A DNA stretch of 64,000 nt, taken from contig NW_024609836.1 in assembly GCF_016920785.2 (NCBI RefSeq), positions 61,173,930 through 61,237,929 on the forward strand. Reading direction: 5' to 3'. A program made the position numbers and the translations under genes. This stretch comes from Ixodes scapularis (Eukaryota > Arthropoda > Arachnida > Ixodida > Ixodidae). The notes beneath the pieces are model-generated. The model saw nothing but the letters and a program-made list of their open reading frames with translations, was not told where the DNA came from and ran no database searches. The first letter of the stretch is position 1, and every line of letters begins with the position of its first letter. This document shows positions 32,281-43,543 of the stretch, piece by piece.

Positions 32281-33970
32281 TCAGCTTTGTATAAAAAAAA
32301 ATGACCGCATCATTTTGAGAATGTGTCTATTTTGGTTATTTTTGTATTTTCTTCGAGATTTAATATTTCTCGTTTTATTTGTCCATAGCTTTCTTAATAC
32401 TCGATCCTGCATTGGGCCTCGAGGGAAAGAGACAGGATCGCTAGCAGACGACTTCGAATGTTGATGATAAGCGCGCGCGAGCGTGTTCTTGTGCCAAATC
32501 GAGTTTGCTTTCGGCTACGTTTCAGCATATCAGGACGTGGTTTGTGCAAGCATCATATTTGGTTGATGTAAAACACCAAAGCTTGCCCGCTGAGAACGCA
32601 TGATTTATTAGAAAACAAGTAACCATGTACGGTCGAGGCAATATTTTATTCCCCAAGTATATAACTCTGGTAAACTGAAAAAAAAAACCAAAATACGCTG
32701 GCACATCATTCCTAATATCACAACTTTTTTTTTACTCAAAAGCTACGCCAAGCTGAACGTCCTATGCCTTGCAACCAACAAGCGCCTTCTCTTAGTGTAT
32801 CGGTGCTCGGTGGCACCCGAAAGAAATGCGACTGACTCCGTATCACGGCAAACCAAAAAGAATGTTTATTCCCTCGTGCTCCTGCACAAGTCACGGGCCC
32901 CACGGCACGCGCGTGCGTGCCTCGCTTATAGAAAGCGGGAAGTTCAAAAGAGACTCACGCCACACTTAGTGCGCAGACAGTCGTACAAAATCACTTTTTT
33001 TTTAAATTGCTTTCGCTGAATAGAGCCAACTCCAAGTCATGGTCAAAAAGATCGAGCGCCATTGTTGTCGGAAAGCTTGTCTGCTTTTTTAGCAGACGAA
33101 CATTTTAGAACTTCGATGTGCTAGGGGCGACACGCCGTGGTGCGCAAGGTTTTTTATTGCGGAAGCGCATTCATTCCAGTAAAAAAACGAGACGAACTAT
33201 AAGTAGGTATACAATATTTTAGGTTCTCTATATATCTAGGGTGCGATCTTTATTTACTTGAGTTTCTGCGATTTGTACAAACACACGCAAATTTGTCTTT
33301 TCTCGATGAGGCGGATGAAGGTTTCCATTGCCAGGGGGCGCGACCTGTACCGATCGTCTGCTATCGTCTGCAAATACGGTTCCCCCAAAGCTGTTTCAGA
33401 GCACACGATCGGCCCACAGCCCGATCCAAGGTATCGATCGTTTTTGTTTATCGATCGTATTTTGTTCCGGTTCCCTAAAACTTTCTGTTATCTCAAAAGT
33501 TAAGTAACGCACGTTAGATTGTTCGCGAACTCGTCATACTTCCATCGATTATATAAACACATTGGCAGGAAGGGATCTACGATATATAATGTGGTCACCC
33601 CGTTTTTTCGATGTATGTACTAATTGAAGTTAAACAAAATGCACATGCTTCATGCATATTGAATGAAGATTTAAGTTTGCTCTAAATTATGCCTCCGTAC
33701 TAAAGGACAATCGAATAAAGATTTTGAAGAGACAGCTTCAAAGAGCTCGTGTCGCAGAAAGAACGGCGTCGGTGTGACTGAAAAATGCAGGATTGGTCGA
33801 TAGGCTCATGACGTCACAGCACATGACCTCGCGCGGGAATTTCAAACAACGCTCACGTGAATCGTGACCTCACGCGTGGAATCAAAGCGACACAAACATG
33901 ACTCGTCGTGCAAATTAAAGGTACCTCATGTCTCAAATGATGTCACTTTATAACATTTATTAACATAAAC
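32281..33970. other. Intergenic, no supported gene
   Basis: The segment 32800-33000 is CpG-richer with TTTATTCCCTCGTGCTCCTG, and could be an old LTR or repeat, but no boundaries are visible. CACGTGA and TGACGTCA motifs cluster at 33810-33880. Nothing else is identified. Confidence 0.5.
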
Positions 33971-33971
33971 A

Positions 33972-34048
33972 GGCGTAGGCGGGATTCCAACGCATGTCCG
34001 TTCGGTCGCCAGCCAGACACGCGACCGACTACGCCACGTAGACACGCT
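33972..34048 (-). ncRNA. tRNA-like SINE head (minus strand)
   Basis: Read on the minus strand, TGGCGTAGTCGGT (34037-34025) fits an A box and GTTGGAATCCCG (33991-33980) fits a B box with one change from the consensus GTTCGAATCCC. The intervening GCGTGTCTGGCTGGCGACC forms a tRNA-like core. This looks like a tRNA-derived SINE; the body and tail toward lower coordinates are not clearly delimited. Confidence 0.65.
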
Positions 34049-36388
34049 TGCAAGGCCCGGGAACGAGAGAAAATTTCTGAGTTTAGCCACCGCGTTGCAG
34101 TCTTAAAGGCGAAGCTTAAGCGTCCTCCTGTAATTTTTTAACGATCGCTCATCAAATTTGAGGGCAACTCTTGCTGGCACATTCGTGAGAAACCGCTGAA
34201 TATTCGTCTCACTCATAACCTATTTCACCCTATACTCGTACATATATACGTGGGCATGCACACTGTCGTCGTCTCAAAACAGGTATATTGGCTTAACGTC
34301 ACACGCTCACACGTCCCATACACTACATATGCCAGTTACACTCACGCCTGCAGCCGGTTCTCATCACTGGCACCTTAATTATCGCAGGACGTGGCAACCT
34401 ATTTTTTTTTATCATGTTTCTTTCTTCGTGATTGGATGTGAGTCCATATCGAGTACTGCGGCAGTCAGATTGGACGCTGAACGATTATGAGATGGGCAGG
34501 ACTTGCGCTTTTTAATTCTTGTGCGACGACGAAGAACTTGACTTTAACTGGGTAGCTAAACATCAAAATGCACTTGATAAGAAAAAAATTGACATGAAAT
34601 TCGAAGTGATAAATGTGTAATGGTTTCTCGTTCGGCCTCATATCGCCAGTCCTAGAGTTAGTGGTTGCGAAACATTCTTTGGAGCTTATTTTTATTGCTA
34701 AGTTTATGTGTTGCGTTTTGTATTTTTGTTGCACTGCAAGTACCACTGTTAGATACGCCTGTATGTTAGATATGCCTGTATATACATGTGAGTTTACATG
34801 TTTTTTTCAGTGAAAGAAACCTTCGTGCGGAAAAACTATAAAAGTACTCACCATATAGAGAAATACACAAAAATGAAAGACAATGCTTGTTTTTACGAAA
34901 TATAAGTCACAATATATTCGGATAAAAAAAAAAGAAACACTCGATCTACTACATTTAAGGAGATTATGAAAATAAGCTCCAGTTCATATATCAATATTTT
35001 CCCGCCTAAGGCGGATCTTGAGTCATCAGTTTATGGGGTTCTGGTTGCGAAAGCCAAACTTCTTAGACTGAAGATTGCGAACCCACGTCCGACGCCTGGT
35101 AAGAAACGACTCTATATGTCTAAGTAGACAGGGCTTAGCGAAAGCTAGACTTGTCAGTCATACTCAGCAAAAATAGATGCAGTTTATTTTTAAGCTACAT
35201 ATATACAAAAAGAGCAAACATGCAGGGGCGGACTCAACTGAAAAATCAGCCCCGTTAAACCCACGAGCTATATATCAAACTTCGGCTTCTTTATATTTTT
35301 TACACTAGCTTTATTTTTCTTCAATCCTGAAGATTTAGACTAGACCCAGCATAAATGAAAAATGAGCAAGTTTAAGAGGTTGGGTGGCCGCATTTTTCAC
35401 CGCGATACTTCCCTAAGAATAAACAAAATAAAAATATAGGAATCCATTTTTTCCCGCGTCCTATAAAGTGTTCAAGGAAATTTACTTCCCATATTCAAAG
35501 CGAGGTAGGAAAATAGTGCACCTTTATGGGTTAACCGTGATGAACGGTGCAATACGCGTCGAAATATTTTTCAGTTTTTATGCTATGCAGCATAGAAAGT
35601 GAAAAGGTCCGCGTGCATCCCAAACTCGAAACTATTTTTTGGCAGCAGAAAATGATTTTTTTTTTTTTAATGAAACACGAAGGCTATACTTTTTTACAGA
35701 GTTCTATACATAAACTTTTCTCGTATAATTATCAGGAAAAAACCTGCGGCGAAATTCGTCTGCAATTTTTTCTAGTTGATAAATCAACTTTAAACTCTTG
35801 CCTTGTTTACGTATAGTTCCAACTAAACACAAAAAAAATGATTACGAAATCCGTCTGAATTGTGCATTTGCGATGCCCATCTCCAAAGTGGCACAGCGTA
35901 CTGTTAATTCCATTATGCCTTCATGAAGTCGCACGGAAGTTTGTACCTTAACATTTTCAGTCCCGTAATGTAAACTTACCTCAAATACTATAGAAAAATT
36001 CGAATCCAGAACTGCTTTTATTTTAATATGTTATATGTTGATCACTGTTCGCTAAAGGTTTCTAAAACAAACGCCTTCTTTTGAAACCTGGATTGACCCT
36101 GATTTGTTCTCTAGTAGTGGTTCTTGACTTCTGATATATACTCATAATACATTATATTACGAATATCCCTTATGACTATCATACTACGCTCTTTTTTATT
36201 TATATGCCGTTTAAATTTATTATCTATTGATGTCGACTACAGCTTCACCAAAATTTGTGGAGCGGCGTAACACAGAACGGGACACAAATGCAAAATCAGG
36301 TTCGAGGCTAATATTTGTCCAATATAATTTATCTTCCTCTCGGCCATCATGTCGCAGGTAATAAATTTGTTTTTTTCTTCTCTTGAGC
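34049..36388. other. Intergenic, no supported gene
   Basis: AT-rich; the frames (34465-34746 minus, 35547-35816 plus) are unremarkable. No repeats resolved by eye. Confidence 0.6.
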
Positions 36389-36389
36389 C

Positions 36390-36443
36390 ACAATATAATC
36401 GAGGACGCAACTTACAAGAGCGACAATATAATCGAGGACGCAA
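36390..36443. repeat. Two-copy direct repeat, 33-bp period
   Basis: The 21-bp block starting ACAATATAATCGAGGACG occurs at 36390-36410 and 36423-36443 with identical sequence. Confidence 0.9.
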
Positions 36444-36902
36444 TAATGCATCAATGCAAGTCTATAATCCCCCAAACATCGCATTACAAAAAAAGAAAAA
36501 AAAAAATCTAAACATGTTAATCCTCGGATCCGTGAAGCAAGCGAGATCTCTCTTGCACATCCATTTGGATAAGAGCGAACACTCGTACTTTGTAATGTGC
36601 GCAAAACAAACAACAGCTTGATGGAAACGCCCTCAGTAACCACTCGTAATGCCGACGCAAGCAAAGAACAGAAAAAAAAAAACTATCGACCGCATAACGT
36701 GTTTACCCGCTGAGCAAGCAACAACGCCCTTTGACAACGGGTCTCCTGCATTAGCCTAAGTAAATAATGTGCCCCTAGACAGGCGAAAGAAATGAACCCC
36801 ACGAAGAAAGCGCCACCTCGGCGCTCGGCTCCCCGCCCAGGCGTCGCTTCAAAGCTTCACGCAAGAGGGTAGACCTAGAGACACTGCCAACTTTCAGAGA
36901 AG
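36444..36902. other. Intergenic, no supported gene
   Basis: Short mixed-composition stretch with A runs at 36488-36507 and 36671-36680; no recognisable content. Confidence 0.5.
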
Positions 36903-37405
36903 CAGGGCATGGCCAATTCCAGCACCTCATTATCACACCGCAGCCAATAGGAGAGCGGTGTTATCAGATAACAACGCCGAAAGACTATACTTCGTCTCAC
37001 CCTACGATGGACTGAAGGCAGGAGCTACGAACCGCCAGATCCAATCACGAGCCACTTAGACATCTCGTGGTATTTCGCTTCGATGCACGTATCGGTGCCC
37101 GCGTCTCGGATCACTGATGGGAATGGGCGGACAGTGGTTCAGATCGAGCAATGAGTGACTCGACAATCTTACATTGCAAAGAAAGCCACGACGTACCGGC
37201 TCTTTGCAGTGTCGAAGCTATTAAAATGACGCAGCGCTTTCGGATTCAGAGCGTGCATTATTCGTCCAAACCTAATCAACGCTAAGCGTGTCCTAGTTTA
37301 GCGTAGAACATGATTGGACCTGGCGGCTCGTGGCTTTGGCCTTTAGTCCATCGTAGGATGAGACGAAGTATAATCACGAAGCAAGGAGCGTGAACATTAT
37401 CGGCC
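36903..37405 (-). repeat. Copy of the 158-bp repeat, split by a MITE
   Basis: The left piece (36903-36982) reads GGCATGGCCAATTCC, CCGCAGCCAATAGGAG and GATAACAACGCCGAAAGAC. The right piece (about 37376-37400) reads ATCACGAAGCAAGGAGCGTG. Together they follow the minus reading of the satellite at 39897-40441, where the junction reads CGCCGAAGGACCAATCACG. The MITE at 36983-37375 interrupts exactly at this point. Confidence 0.7.
36983..37375. mobile_element. TIR MITE (~393 bp) inserted into a 158-bp repeat
   Basis: Terminal inverted repeats of about 75 bp: left CTATACTTCGTCTCACCCTA, CGATGGACTGAAGGC, AACCGCCAGATCCAATCA; right TGATTGGACCTGGCGGCTCG, CCTTTAGTCCATCG, TAGGATGAGACGAAGTATA. The centre is unique. 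No coding capacity. Its GAAGTATA terminus and inner TGATTGG block resemble the dispersed copies at 20075 and 48973, so it may be the intact form of that family. Confidence 0.85.
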
Positions 37406-37491
37406 ACGCCGAGCGTTTCGTGGGTTGTCAGTTCTTATTCGTGGTGTTTCTTTTTAAGCTCAACAAATTTCGTAAAAAAAAATGAAAGCTA

Positions 37492-37529
37492 CACTATAAC
37501 TCACCTACACTTGTAGGTGAGTTATAGTG
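37492..37529. other. Perfect 17-bp hairpin with 4-nt loop
   Basis: CACTATAACTCACCTAC, loop ACTT, GTAGGTGAGTTATAGTG. It is perfect over 17 bp. There is no T-run and no adjacent gene, so a terminator or miRNA role is not supported; it may be a tiny MITE remnant. Confidence 0.8.
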
Positions 37530-38965
37530 CCAGGGAGACATAGGATAGGGGGCTAATCGCAATGACCAGTCGGTTATTCATCTAAACCGAGTTAGCTAAC
37601 GTTGTACTATTAAAAAAAACACATTAGTTCAAATTAGAAGCTGGCTGAGCGTCATCGAAAACCACTAAATTAGTCGATATTTGAAAGACCTGCAGCGAAT
37701 GCGGGAAGCACGGTGGAAGGCTAAAATTACCACACCTGCCGCAGTGGCAAGGCTACAAGGCTACGGGCGCTATATGCGCCAGTGCGTTTTTTTTTCTATT
37801 ATCATCCGCGTTTCCTCATTGTGCCTGTTGCACGAGTGAAAACGTTAGCGCACTACTGCGCTTATCAGGCGCTCAAAATCCTTTGAAAAATTACTTATTT
37901 GGGGATCTTCAATGGCGCTCGATCAGCTAGTTTCTAACTGTAACAATATGCCTATTTTCAATAATTAAAAAGGTAATTCACAAATTTTTGTTAATTATTC
38001 GACTTACTATGACGACTAGCCACGTGCATTATGCCCCCCAGGTCGCATAACTCAACCACACAAACCGGATTATTGTATCATCCGCGTCTTTAAAAAAAAA
38101 CAAAAAAAAACATATATGTACAGCGTAAAAAAAAAAGGTACCTGATTGATCATACAACACTCAAAATGACACGGAAAGTTCCAATGTCTCCTTTAGACAT
38201 GAAGAGAATAGGGGGTGTGGCAGTACCTTTGTGAAATCGCCCCTGTTTGCATTTACACTTTCCCATGAAACACTCGACCCCAGTAACAAAATAACCTTTT
38301 TCGAGCCCAGTCACATGGTTTGAGACTAGTCTCTCGCCCGTGCCCCCGCTAACCCTAAAATAGGGGACTATGATTTTGATAAGCGCAGCCTGCGTAGGCA
38401 AAATTTCAAACACTGCTGGCAACTAAATTCTCGGCTTTTGCCTCGTTTTCTTGCGTTTTACGGTGTACGTATTTTTTCGAGAACGCTGAGAAAGCATCGT
38501 ACTACGTTTGAAACAAATCTAATACAAACAAACAAACAAAAATGATAAACTATCGCTGTTGTGTACGCGCGCGACAAAACGAATGCGACTGTAATGTTTG
38601 TTTTATTTTACGATACGTTTTGACGGCGCCACCCGCTCAGCAGCGTGTCAAACGACAAAGCTCTTAGAGGTCGAAAATATTGTTCAACAGAAGATAGCCG
38701 AAAGGCATGCATATTTCGAGCGCACCAATTACGTGTTTACCGATGGACAGGACTTGGACGTGCAATTTAGCAACTGTTAAAATTCGAACCATATATTGTA
38801 CATACCACACGGTGCGGCGTTATCCGAAAAGAATTTATTTGAGAAATATCTTTTATAAAATATCACAACAAGCTCGACAACAGTCACATCTTGACGATCG
38901 GACCGAGTCCAAGAGGACTTAGTTTTAAGGCACGTTTTGGAGAGATTATTATTTTTGTTTTTCGC
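37530..38965. other. Intergenic, no supported gene
   Basis: The minus frame at 38150-38422 has no recognisable motif. Poly(A) runs at 38092-38109 and 38128-38137. Confidence 0.55.
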
Positions 38966-39217
38966 TATAGACCTTTTCCACAAGGGCGCCGCCATCTTGG
39001 AATGTCGTCACTTCCAGTATGGGCGACGACAAAATAATAAAACGTTTCAACCTGTAACTAGCAAAAAAATAGAGGGGAGCCAAAACGAGAATGTGTCACG
39101 GTTAGGCTTATATCCTAAATGCCTTCTATTGGCGTGGCGACGGCAAAACAATGTTTTCGCCCATACTGGAAGTGACGACAATTCAAGATGGCGGCGCCCT
39201 TGTGGAAAAGGTCTATA
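38966..39217. mobile_element. TIR MITE (252 bp) with YY1-like motifs in both ends
   Basis: Terminal inverted repeats of about 65 bp: left TATAGACCTTTTCCACAAGG, GCGCCGCCATCTTGG, GTCGTCACTTCCAGTATGGG; right CCCATACTGGAAGTGACGAC, AAGATGGCGGCGCC, CTTGTGGAAAAGGTCTATA. Both ends sit in CTATAG. Each arm carries one GCCATCTTG (YY1 core) and one ACTTCC (ETS-like core). No coding capacity. Confidence 0.92.
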
Positions 39218-39896
39218 GCATTAAGGCAAAGAAACGTACTCGACTGACCCGTTCCCTACCCCAACCAGAACAAATATTTTTTTTTTACTTTGAATGAGCA
39301 GGAATCCACGCGGACTATCTCTGGGACGTGGGAAAACGGTTGTCATTGTTCGCAAAATCGCGTCAAAGGCAGTTCGACGTCCTTGAACTCCCTAATTTTC
39401 AGTTAACGTCAAGCAGAAGCGTTTGCATGGCCCCAGGCACTTACCAGCCGCATTTTTCACCTTGGAAGATATTAGAAAACAAGGGACGCAATATGCAAAA
39501 GAAAAATGAAGTCAAAACATTCAAGAGAGGCCGGAAAACTTCGACTGCAAAACCACAAAACATAGGTGGAGAATTGCGCAGAGCAGGTTTCTACAGTCCA
39601 AGAGAGTCGCAGAAGATTTGTAACTGATAGAGGGCGCGAGAGTCGCACCAGCTGCACGGTCATCAACAACATGGCATCGGCCTAGGAGCGTTTTTGGGAA
39701 ATGTGTATAAGCGGTGGATCATAACCACTATCGTCACTCACAACTAAAGGCACGCGGGGCGTTACGAGTGCCATGGAACTTTTATTCGTTTCTTTAGACA
39801 AAGAGATTGCCGCGTTAGCTGACAAAAACCCGAAAATTACGTTCTGCGTGTAATAGGCTGTCCGTGCCTGTGATATCCTAAATAAACCGAGGGTTG
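39218..39896. other. Intergenic, no supported gene
   Basis: The plus frame at 39328-39627 (99 codons) matches nothing known. Confidence 0.5.
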
Positions 39897-40441
39897 GGAT
39901 TATGAGCACGCTTCTTGTTTCGTGATTGGTCCTTCGGCGTTCTTATCGGAGGATGCTGCATTCTCATGGCTGCGGAGCCATAATGATATGCCCGGGACTT
40001 GCCACGCCCTACGCTTCTTAACTTTCGGTCACTATTAGATAAGCAGAGGGCGTGGCTTATAAGCACGCTTGTTGTTTCGTGATTGGTCCTTCGGCGTTTT
40101 TATCGGAGAATGCTGCATTCTCATGCTACGGAGCTATAATGATATCCCCGAGACTCGCCACGCCCTACGCTTCTTAAGCTGTCGGCCACTATTAGATAAA
40201 CAGAGCTCGTGGCTTATGAGCACGCTTCTTGTTTCGTGATTAGTCCTTTGGCGTTCTTATCGGGGAATGCCGCGTTCTCATGGGCTATAGAGCCATAATG
40301 ATATGCCCGGGACTCGCCACGTCCTCCGTTTCTTAAGCTGTCGGTCACAATTAGATAAACCATGGGTGTGGCTTATAAGCACGCTTCTTGTTTGATAATT
40401 GGTCCTTCGGCGTTCTTATCGGAGAATGCTGCATTCCCACT
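39897..40441 (+). repeat. Satellite of ~158-bp units (about 3.4 copies)
   Basis: GCACGCTTCTTGTTTCGTGA or close variants start at 39906, 40063, 40220 and 40379, giving periods of 157, 157 and 159 bp. Each unit continues with TTGGTCCTTCGGCGTTCTTA, ATGCTGCATTCTCATG, CCATAATGATATGCCC and CACTATTAGATAA. The fourth unit is cut by the MITE at 40442. Single or partial copies occur at 12596, 36903/37376, 44370 and 49196, so the unit also exists dispersed. Confidence 0.92.
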
Positions 40442-40608
40442 AGAGAGTTTTGGAGAACCGTTTCTGCTCATCCGATATGGTACGAAATAGGTCCTCCGGT
40501 ACGAACTGCGCATGCGCGAGACTCTTGCGGTAGCTCATGCGCAGTTCGCACCGAAGGACCCATTTCGTACCGTATCGGATGTCGAAAAACGGTTCCCTAA
40601 AACTCTCT
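40442..40608. mobile_element. Hairpin MITE with NRF1-like sites in both arms
   Basis: Arms of about 75 bp: left AGAGAGTTTTGGAGAACCGT, CATCCGATATGGTACG, CTCCGGTACGAACTGCGCAT; right ATGCGCAGTTCGCACCGAAG, TACCGTATCGGATG, ACGGTTCCCTAAAACTCTCT. The left arm has the perfect NRF1 palindrome GCGCATGCGC. The insertion truncates the fourth unit of the 158-bp satellite. A related partial copy lies at 30730-30833. Confidence 0.92.
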
Positions 40609-40740
40609 TTGTCATGACATCTTTATTCGAGGTAATTTCTTTTTCATCGACAGAAATCAGCACCATGCTTGTCAAAATGCGACGACTCCAAGCTTCCATT
40701 TTTGTTTTTACCAAAAGCATCGAATTCGCAGCTCGAAACT

Positions 40741-40856
40741 GAGGATAAGTAGTCAAGGTTACAACTCATGACGTCATGGCGAGGCATATTCTGATCGTGA
40801 CGTCACGAACGGAAACCATTAGTGGGCGCCACCAAGAAATTTAGGCGCTAATAGAG
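40741..40856 (+). mobile_element. Right-end fragment related to the 1.8-kb TIR transposon
   Basis: The order CGTGACGTCACGAACGG, GGGCGCCACCAAGAA and GGCGCTAATAG parallels the right end of copy A (CCGTGACGTCACCCCGG, GGGGGCGCCACGCGAA, GGGGCTAATAG). The left part of the element is not seen nearby, so this is a fragment or a shorter relative. Confidence 0.65.
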
Positions 40857-41536
40857 TGAACTCGATGGGTAGTATGCTATATCCGAGCTGATAAAATATA
40901 GTACCGTTGACTTTTTACATCTACACCGAAAACATGGTGGGGAAGTCTGCCACTTTGTGAAGCGTGCGATCTCCCTCCTGATCCAAAATCACTAATCTAG
41001 ATATTGAGATTTTTTTTTGTGTGTGTGTGATGCTAACTCAGCTTGAGTGCCCCTAAGCATCCTAGAAAATCGGTAATTATGATCACGCGCAGTACTTATC
41101 TCTAATTAAAATTCGACAAAGAATGATTAATTTTTTCTACCGGATTCACTTCTCGTGTTCATTGTAGCATCTTCGATTAAGCGGTTTTGCCCCGTCATTA
41201 AGAAGCCGAAAGCTATTAGATAAAAATATTAAACTAATTTGAAACACATGGTTAAACGGACGGCGCAAGAATGCTATTCTTTGCTTATGTTTATTTTTCT
41301 AACGCACAGTTGTCATGTGAGTGTCTGTGTGTGTGTGAAGCTCGGAGGAAACTGTATTGAAAAGGTGCCTACAGTGCGACAAAACAAGAAAAAAACCTAC
41401 ATGTTCATATGTTCAGTTGAACAAACATATGAGCGAACATACACTTTCGAAAATATAAAACAATGTAATCAGTATCAGTAAACGTAAGACGAGCCTGGTG
41501 TATTAGAACCGAGAAATTTTCCACTAAATTTTCCAC
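40857..41536. other. Intergenic, no supported gene
   Basis: A short GT run at 41020-41028 and a second at 41322-41335; no recognisable frames. Confidence 0.5.
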
Positions 41537-41756
41537 TTTGATCGCACCTCATATGTATATAAAATTTGTGATATAGTTACAAAAACGCTAGTTGTCAACT
41601 GCACACAATTTACGCAGAAATTTGTGGGACAAAACAACTATAGACATGTCTATAGTTGTTTTGACCCACAAATTTCTGCGTAAATTGTGTGCAGTTGACA
41701 ACTAGCGTTTTTGTAACTATATCACAAATTTTATATACATATGAGGTGCGATCAAA
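41537..41756. repeat. 220-bp near-perfect palindrome
   Basis: Arms of 110 bp meet at 41646/41647 inside GACATGTC with no spacer. By eye only one mismatch is present (GTGGGACAAAAC on the left against the complement of GTTTTGACCCAC on the right). The outer ~14 bp of both arms is the mariner terminus GAGGTGCGATCAAA. It is either a true inverted duplication or an assembly or read artefact. Confidence 0.95.
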
Positions 41757-42503
41757 AAGTTTCAGGGCTAATTCTGTTGCGTAACAGGAGAAAGGGCCAC
41801 GGTGAGGCGTGCGCAACATTTGAAGGCAGGGACCTTCCTTTACCGTTATTCCAAAGGGCGGCATTCTCTCAGCATTTGGAGCTGCGCTGCATGAATTTTC
41901 GCGACCATGTCAACGAGCGCAATGGCGATTTGACGATAGCCTGCAAACCCGAGCGAGAGGGAACATCGAGTTTACGTCAAGCTCGGGAAATCTAAAACAG
42001 GGACGTTTGAATTGACTTAGCAGGCTTATGTAAGAAATAGGTGAGTTTTGCGATGTGTTTTGAGCTTATTCGCTCTTCGAGAATGGTAAGAAATCACTGG
42101 AAGAAAAAAGAAAGTTTGAAGAAGCTTGCCCTACTTCTCTTCGTGTTCCAGTGGTGTTCAGCCATCCTTGAAGTGCGAGGGCCACTGTAACACTTCGCAC
42201 AATTTACTGTTTCTATTAACGTAAGCCTGCTGAATCATCTCAAGGTTGTTTTTTTTAGATTTGCCTAGTTCTACGCGAAATTGATATTTGATTTCACTCT
42301 AGTTCGCAGTTTAGGGTAATTGTGGTTGTGCACATGGTGAAGGAAACTCGTGTAACGCAATTTCAAATGTTCACCGAATGCCTCCCTTTGGCATAATGAC
42401 ACCGGAAGGTCCCGGCCTTCGATTGCTGAGCGAGTATCACCGCGTGCTGCCCTCTCTTTTTATGCTACAAAATCAGTCTCGAAGCTTTTTGGTCGTAATT
42501 AAT
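41743..42503. mobile_element. Mariner-like element, two 5' halves head to head
   Basis: The left terminus begins GAGGTGCGATCAAAAAGTTT. The right terminus, read on the minus strand, gives CGACCAAAAAGCTTCGAG. Both continue with the same 5' untranslated segment (GGGACCTTCC, CCAAAGGG) and both lead inward into the N-terminus of a mariner transposase: left plus-strand VKLGKSKTGTFELT-like then QAYV (about 41950-42035), right minus-strand ELGKSKKNNLEMIQQAYVNR then HFKDG (about 42290-42160). No C-terminal catalytic domain or true 3' end is present. Stops occur in both halves, so it is non-autonomous and inactive. Confidence 0.8.
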
Positions 42504-43520
42504 AAATCTAAGTTGTGTTTGCAGTGTACTTTTATAAATTCTTGTCACAGGAACACAAAATAATCCATTCGTTCCACACACAGACAACTTTTGAAAACTG
42601 TAGTCCACGCTGCTGACCAGCATAATCCAGAGTCTCTTAGTTTGACCTTTTCAACTCGAAGGAAAGTTCAATTCGACCTCACGTTCAAGAAAAATAAATT
42701 TCACCAATGAGACGAATAAAAAAGGTGTTCTTCAGATTGAAAAAAAAACAAACAAATATTTCGACAGGGTGTCGTCGATTTAAGGTGATCTTCCCTACAC
42801 AGCAATTAACGTCAATTCTGCAATCGCAACATGACTCGCAACAAACCAATATTTAAAATCTCATAAACAAATTTTAGTTTATTAGCCATCTTACTATGAC
42901 GCTTATCCCCTCAATTAATTCGGCGAAGACTGATAAAAACAATTTCGAGACGGCACTCGCCTAACCCTCACCCCGTTTTTAAAAAAACACCTGTTCAAAT
43001 ACAAAGCAAACAACCTGTATATCAGAATCCATCTTCCGCTCCTCATGAATAGACAGAAATTGTCAAGCATAGTCTGTTTTTGTGCCTGACAATACGTGCT
43101 GCGGCTTTTTATTCCAACCTCCCTCCTCGCTACCTTCTTTTTTCGCAGGAGAAAGTGAATAATAATGTACATAATTAAAACCCTTAAGACAAAGAAGCAT
43201 AGATACCATTTCTCATATGAGACGGTAGTGTGCATGTGCTCTTTGTTCCCTTTGTGTTATGACTTTTAATTATGATTGTGCATCAGCTCGCCTGCATTTT
43301 AACATAGATTTTTATAATGTTTTGCAGCAAAGAAAAGGGTGTGCCATAAGGGCCGGTCCAGGGAGACGAAAGAAACTCGTTTGCGCCTCATCAATTCTGA
43401 GATTGAAAATTCTCCTCCTTGTTGAGCGATTCTTAAGTTCGACGGACGACGAATGAATTTCGGGGACGACCTGCGGCACAAGAATTGTTGCGGTAGACGA
43501 ACGAAGAAGCGGGGAAAAGA
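42504..43520. other. Intergenic, no supported gene
   Basis: The minus 106-codon frame at 42915-43235 has no recognisable motif; AT-rich. Confidence 0.55.
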
Positions 43521-43523
43521 CTT

Positions 43524-43543
43524 CGTGTTGCTATAGCAACACG
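43524..43543. promoter_or_regulatory. Perfect palindromic X-box-like (RFX) motif
   Basis: CGTGTTGCTATAGCAACACG is a perfect 20-bp palindrome containing GTTGCTATAGCAAC, which matches the bipartite RFX X-box (GTTGCY, 0-3 nt, RGCAAC). X-boxes drive ciliary genes in animals. There is no recognised gene beside it, so function is unproven. Confidence 0.4.

Noticed and set aside
36390..36443. Two identical repeats with a spacer, considered as a mini CRISPR
   Set aside because: Only two units, a 12-bp spacer and eukaryotic context; it is a simple tandem duplication.
37492..37529. Perfect hairpin considered as a terminator or miRNA precursor
   Set aside because: A 17-bp stem with a 4-nt loop is too short for a miRNA precursor, and there is no T-run or upstream gene.
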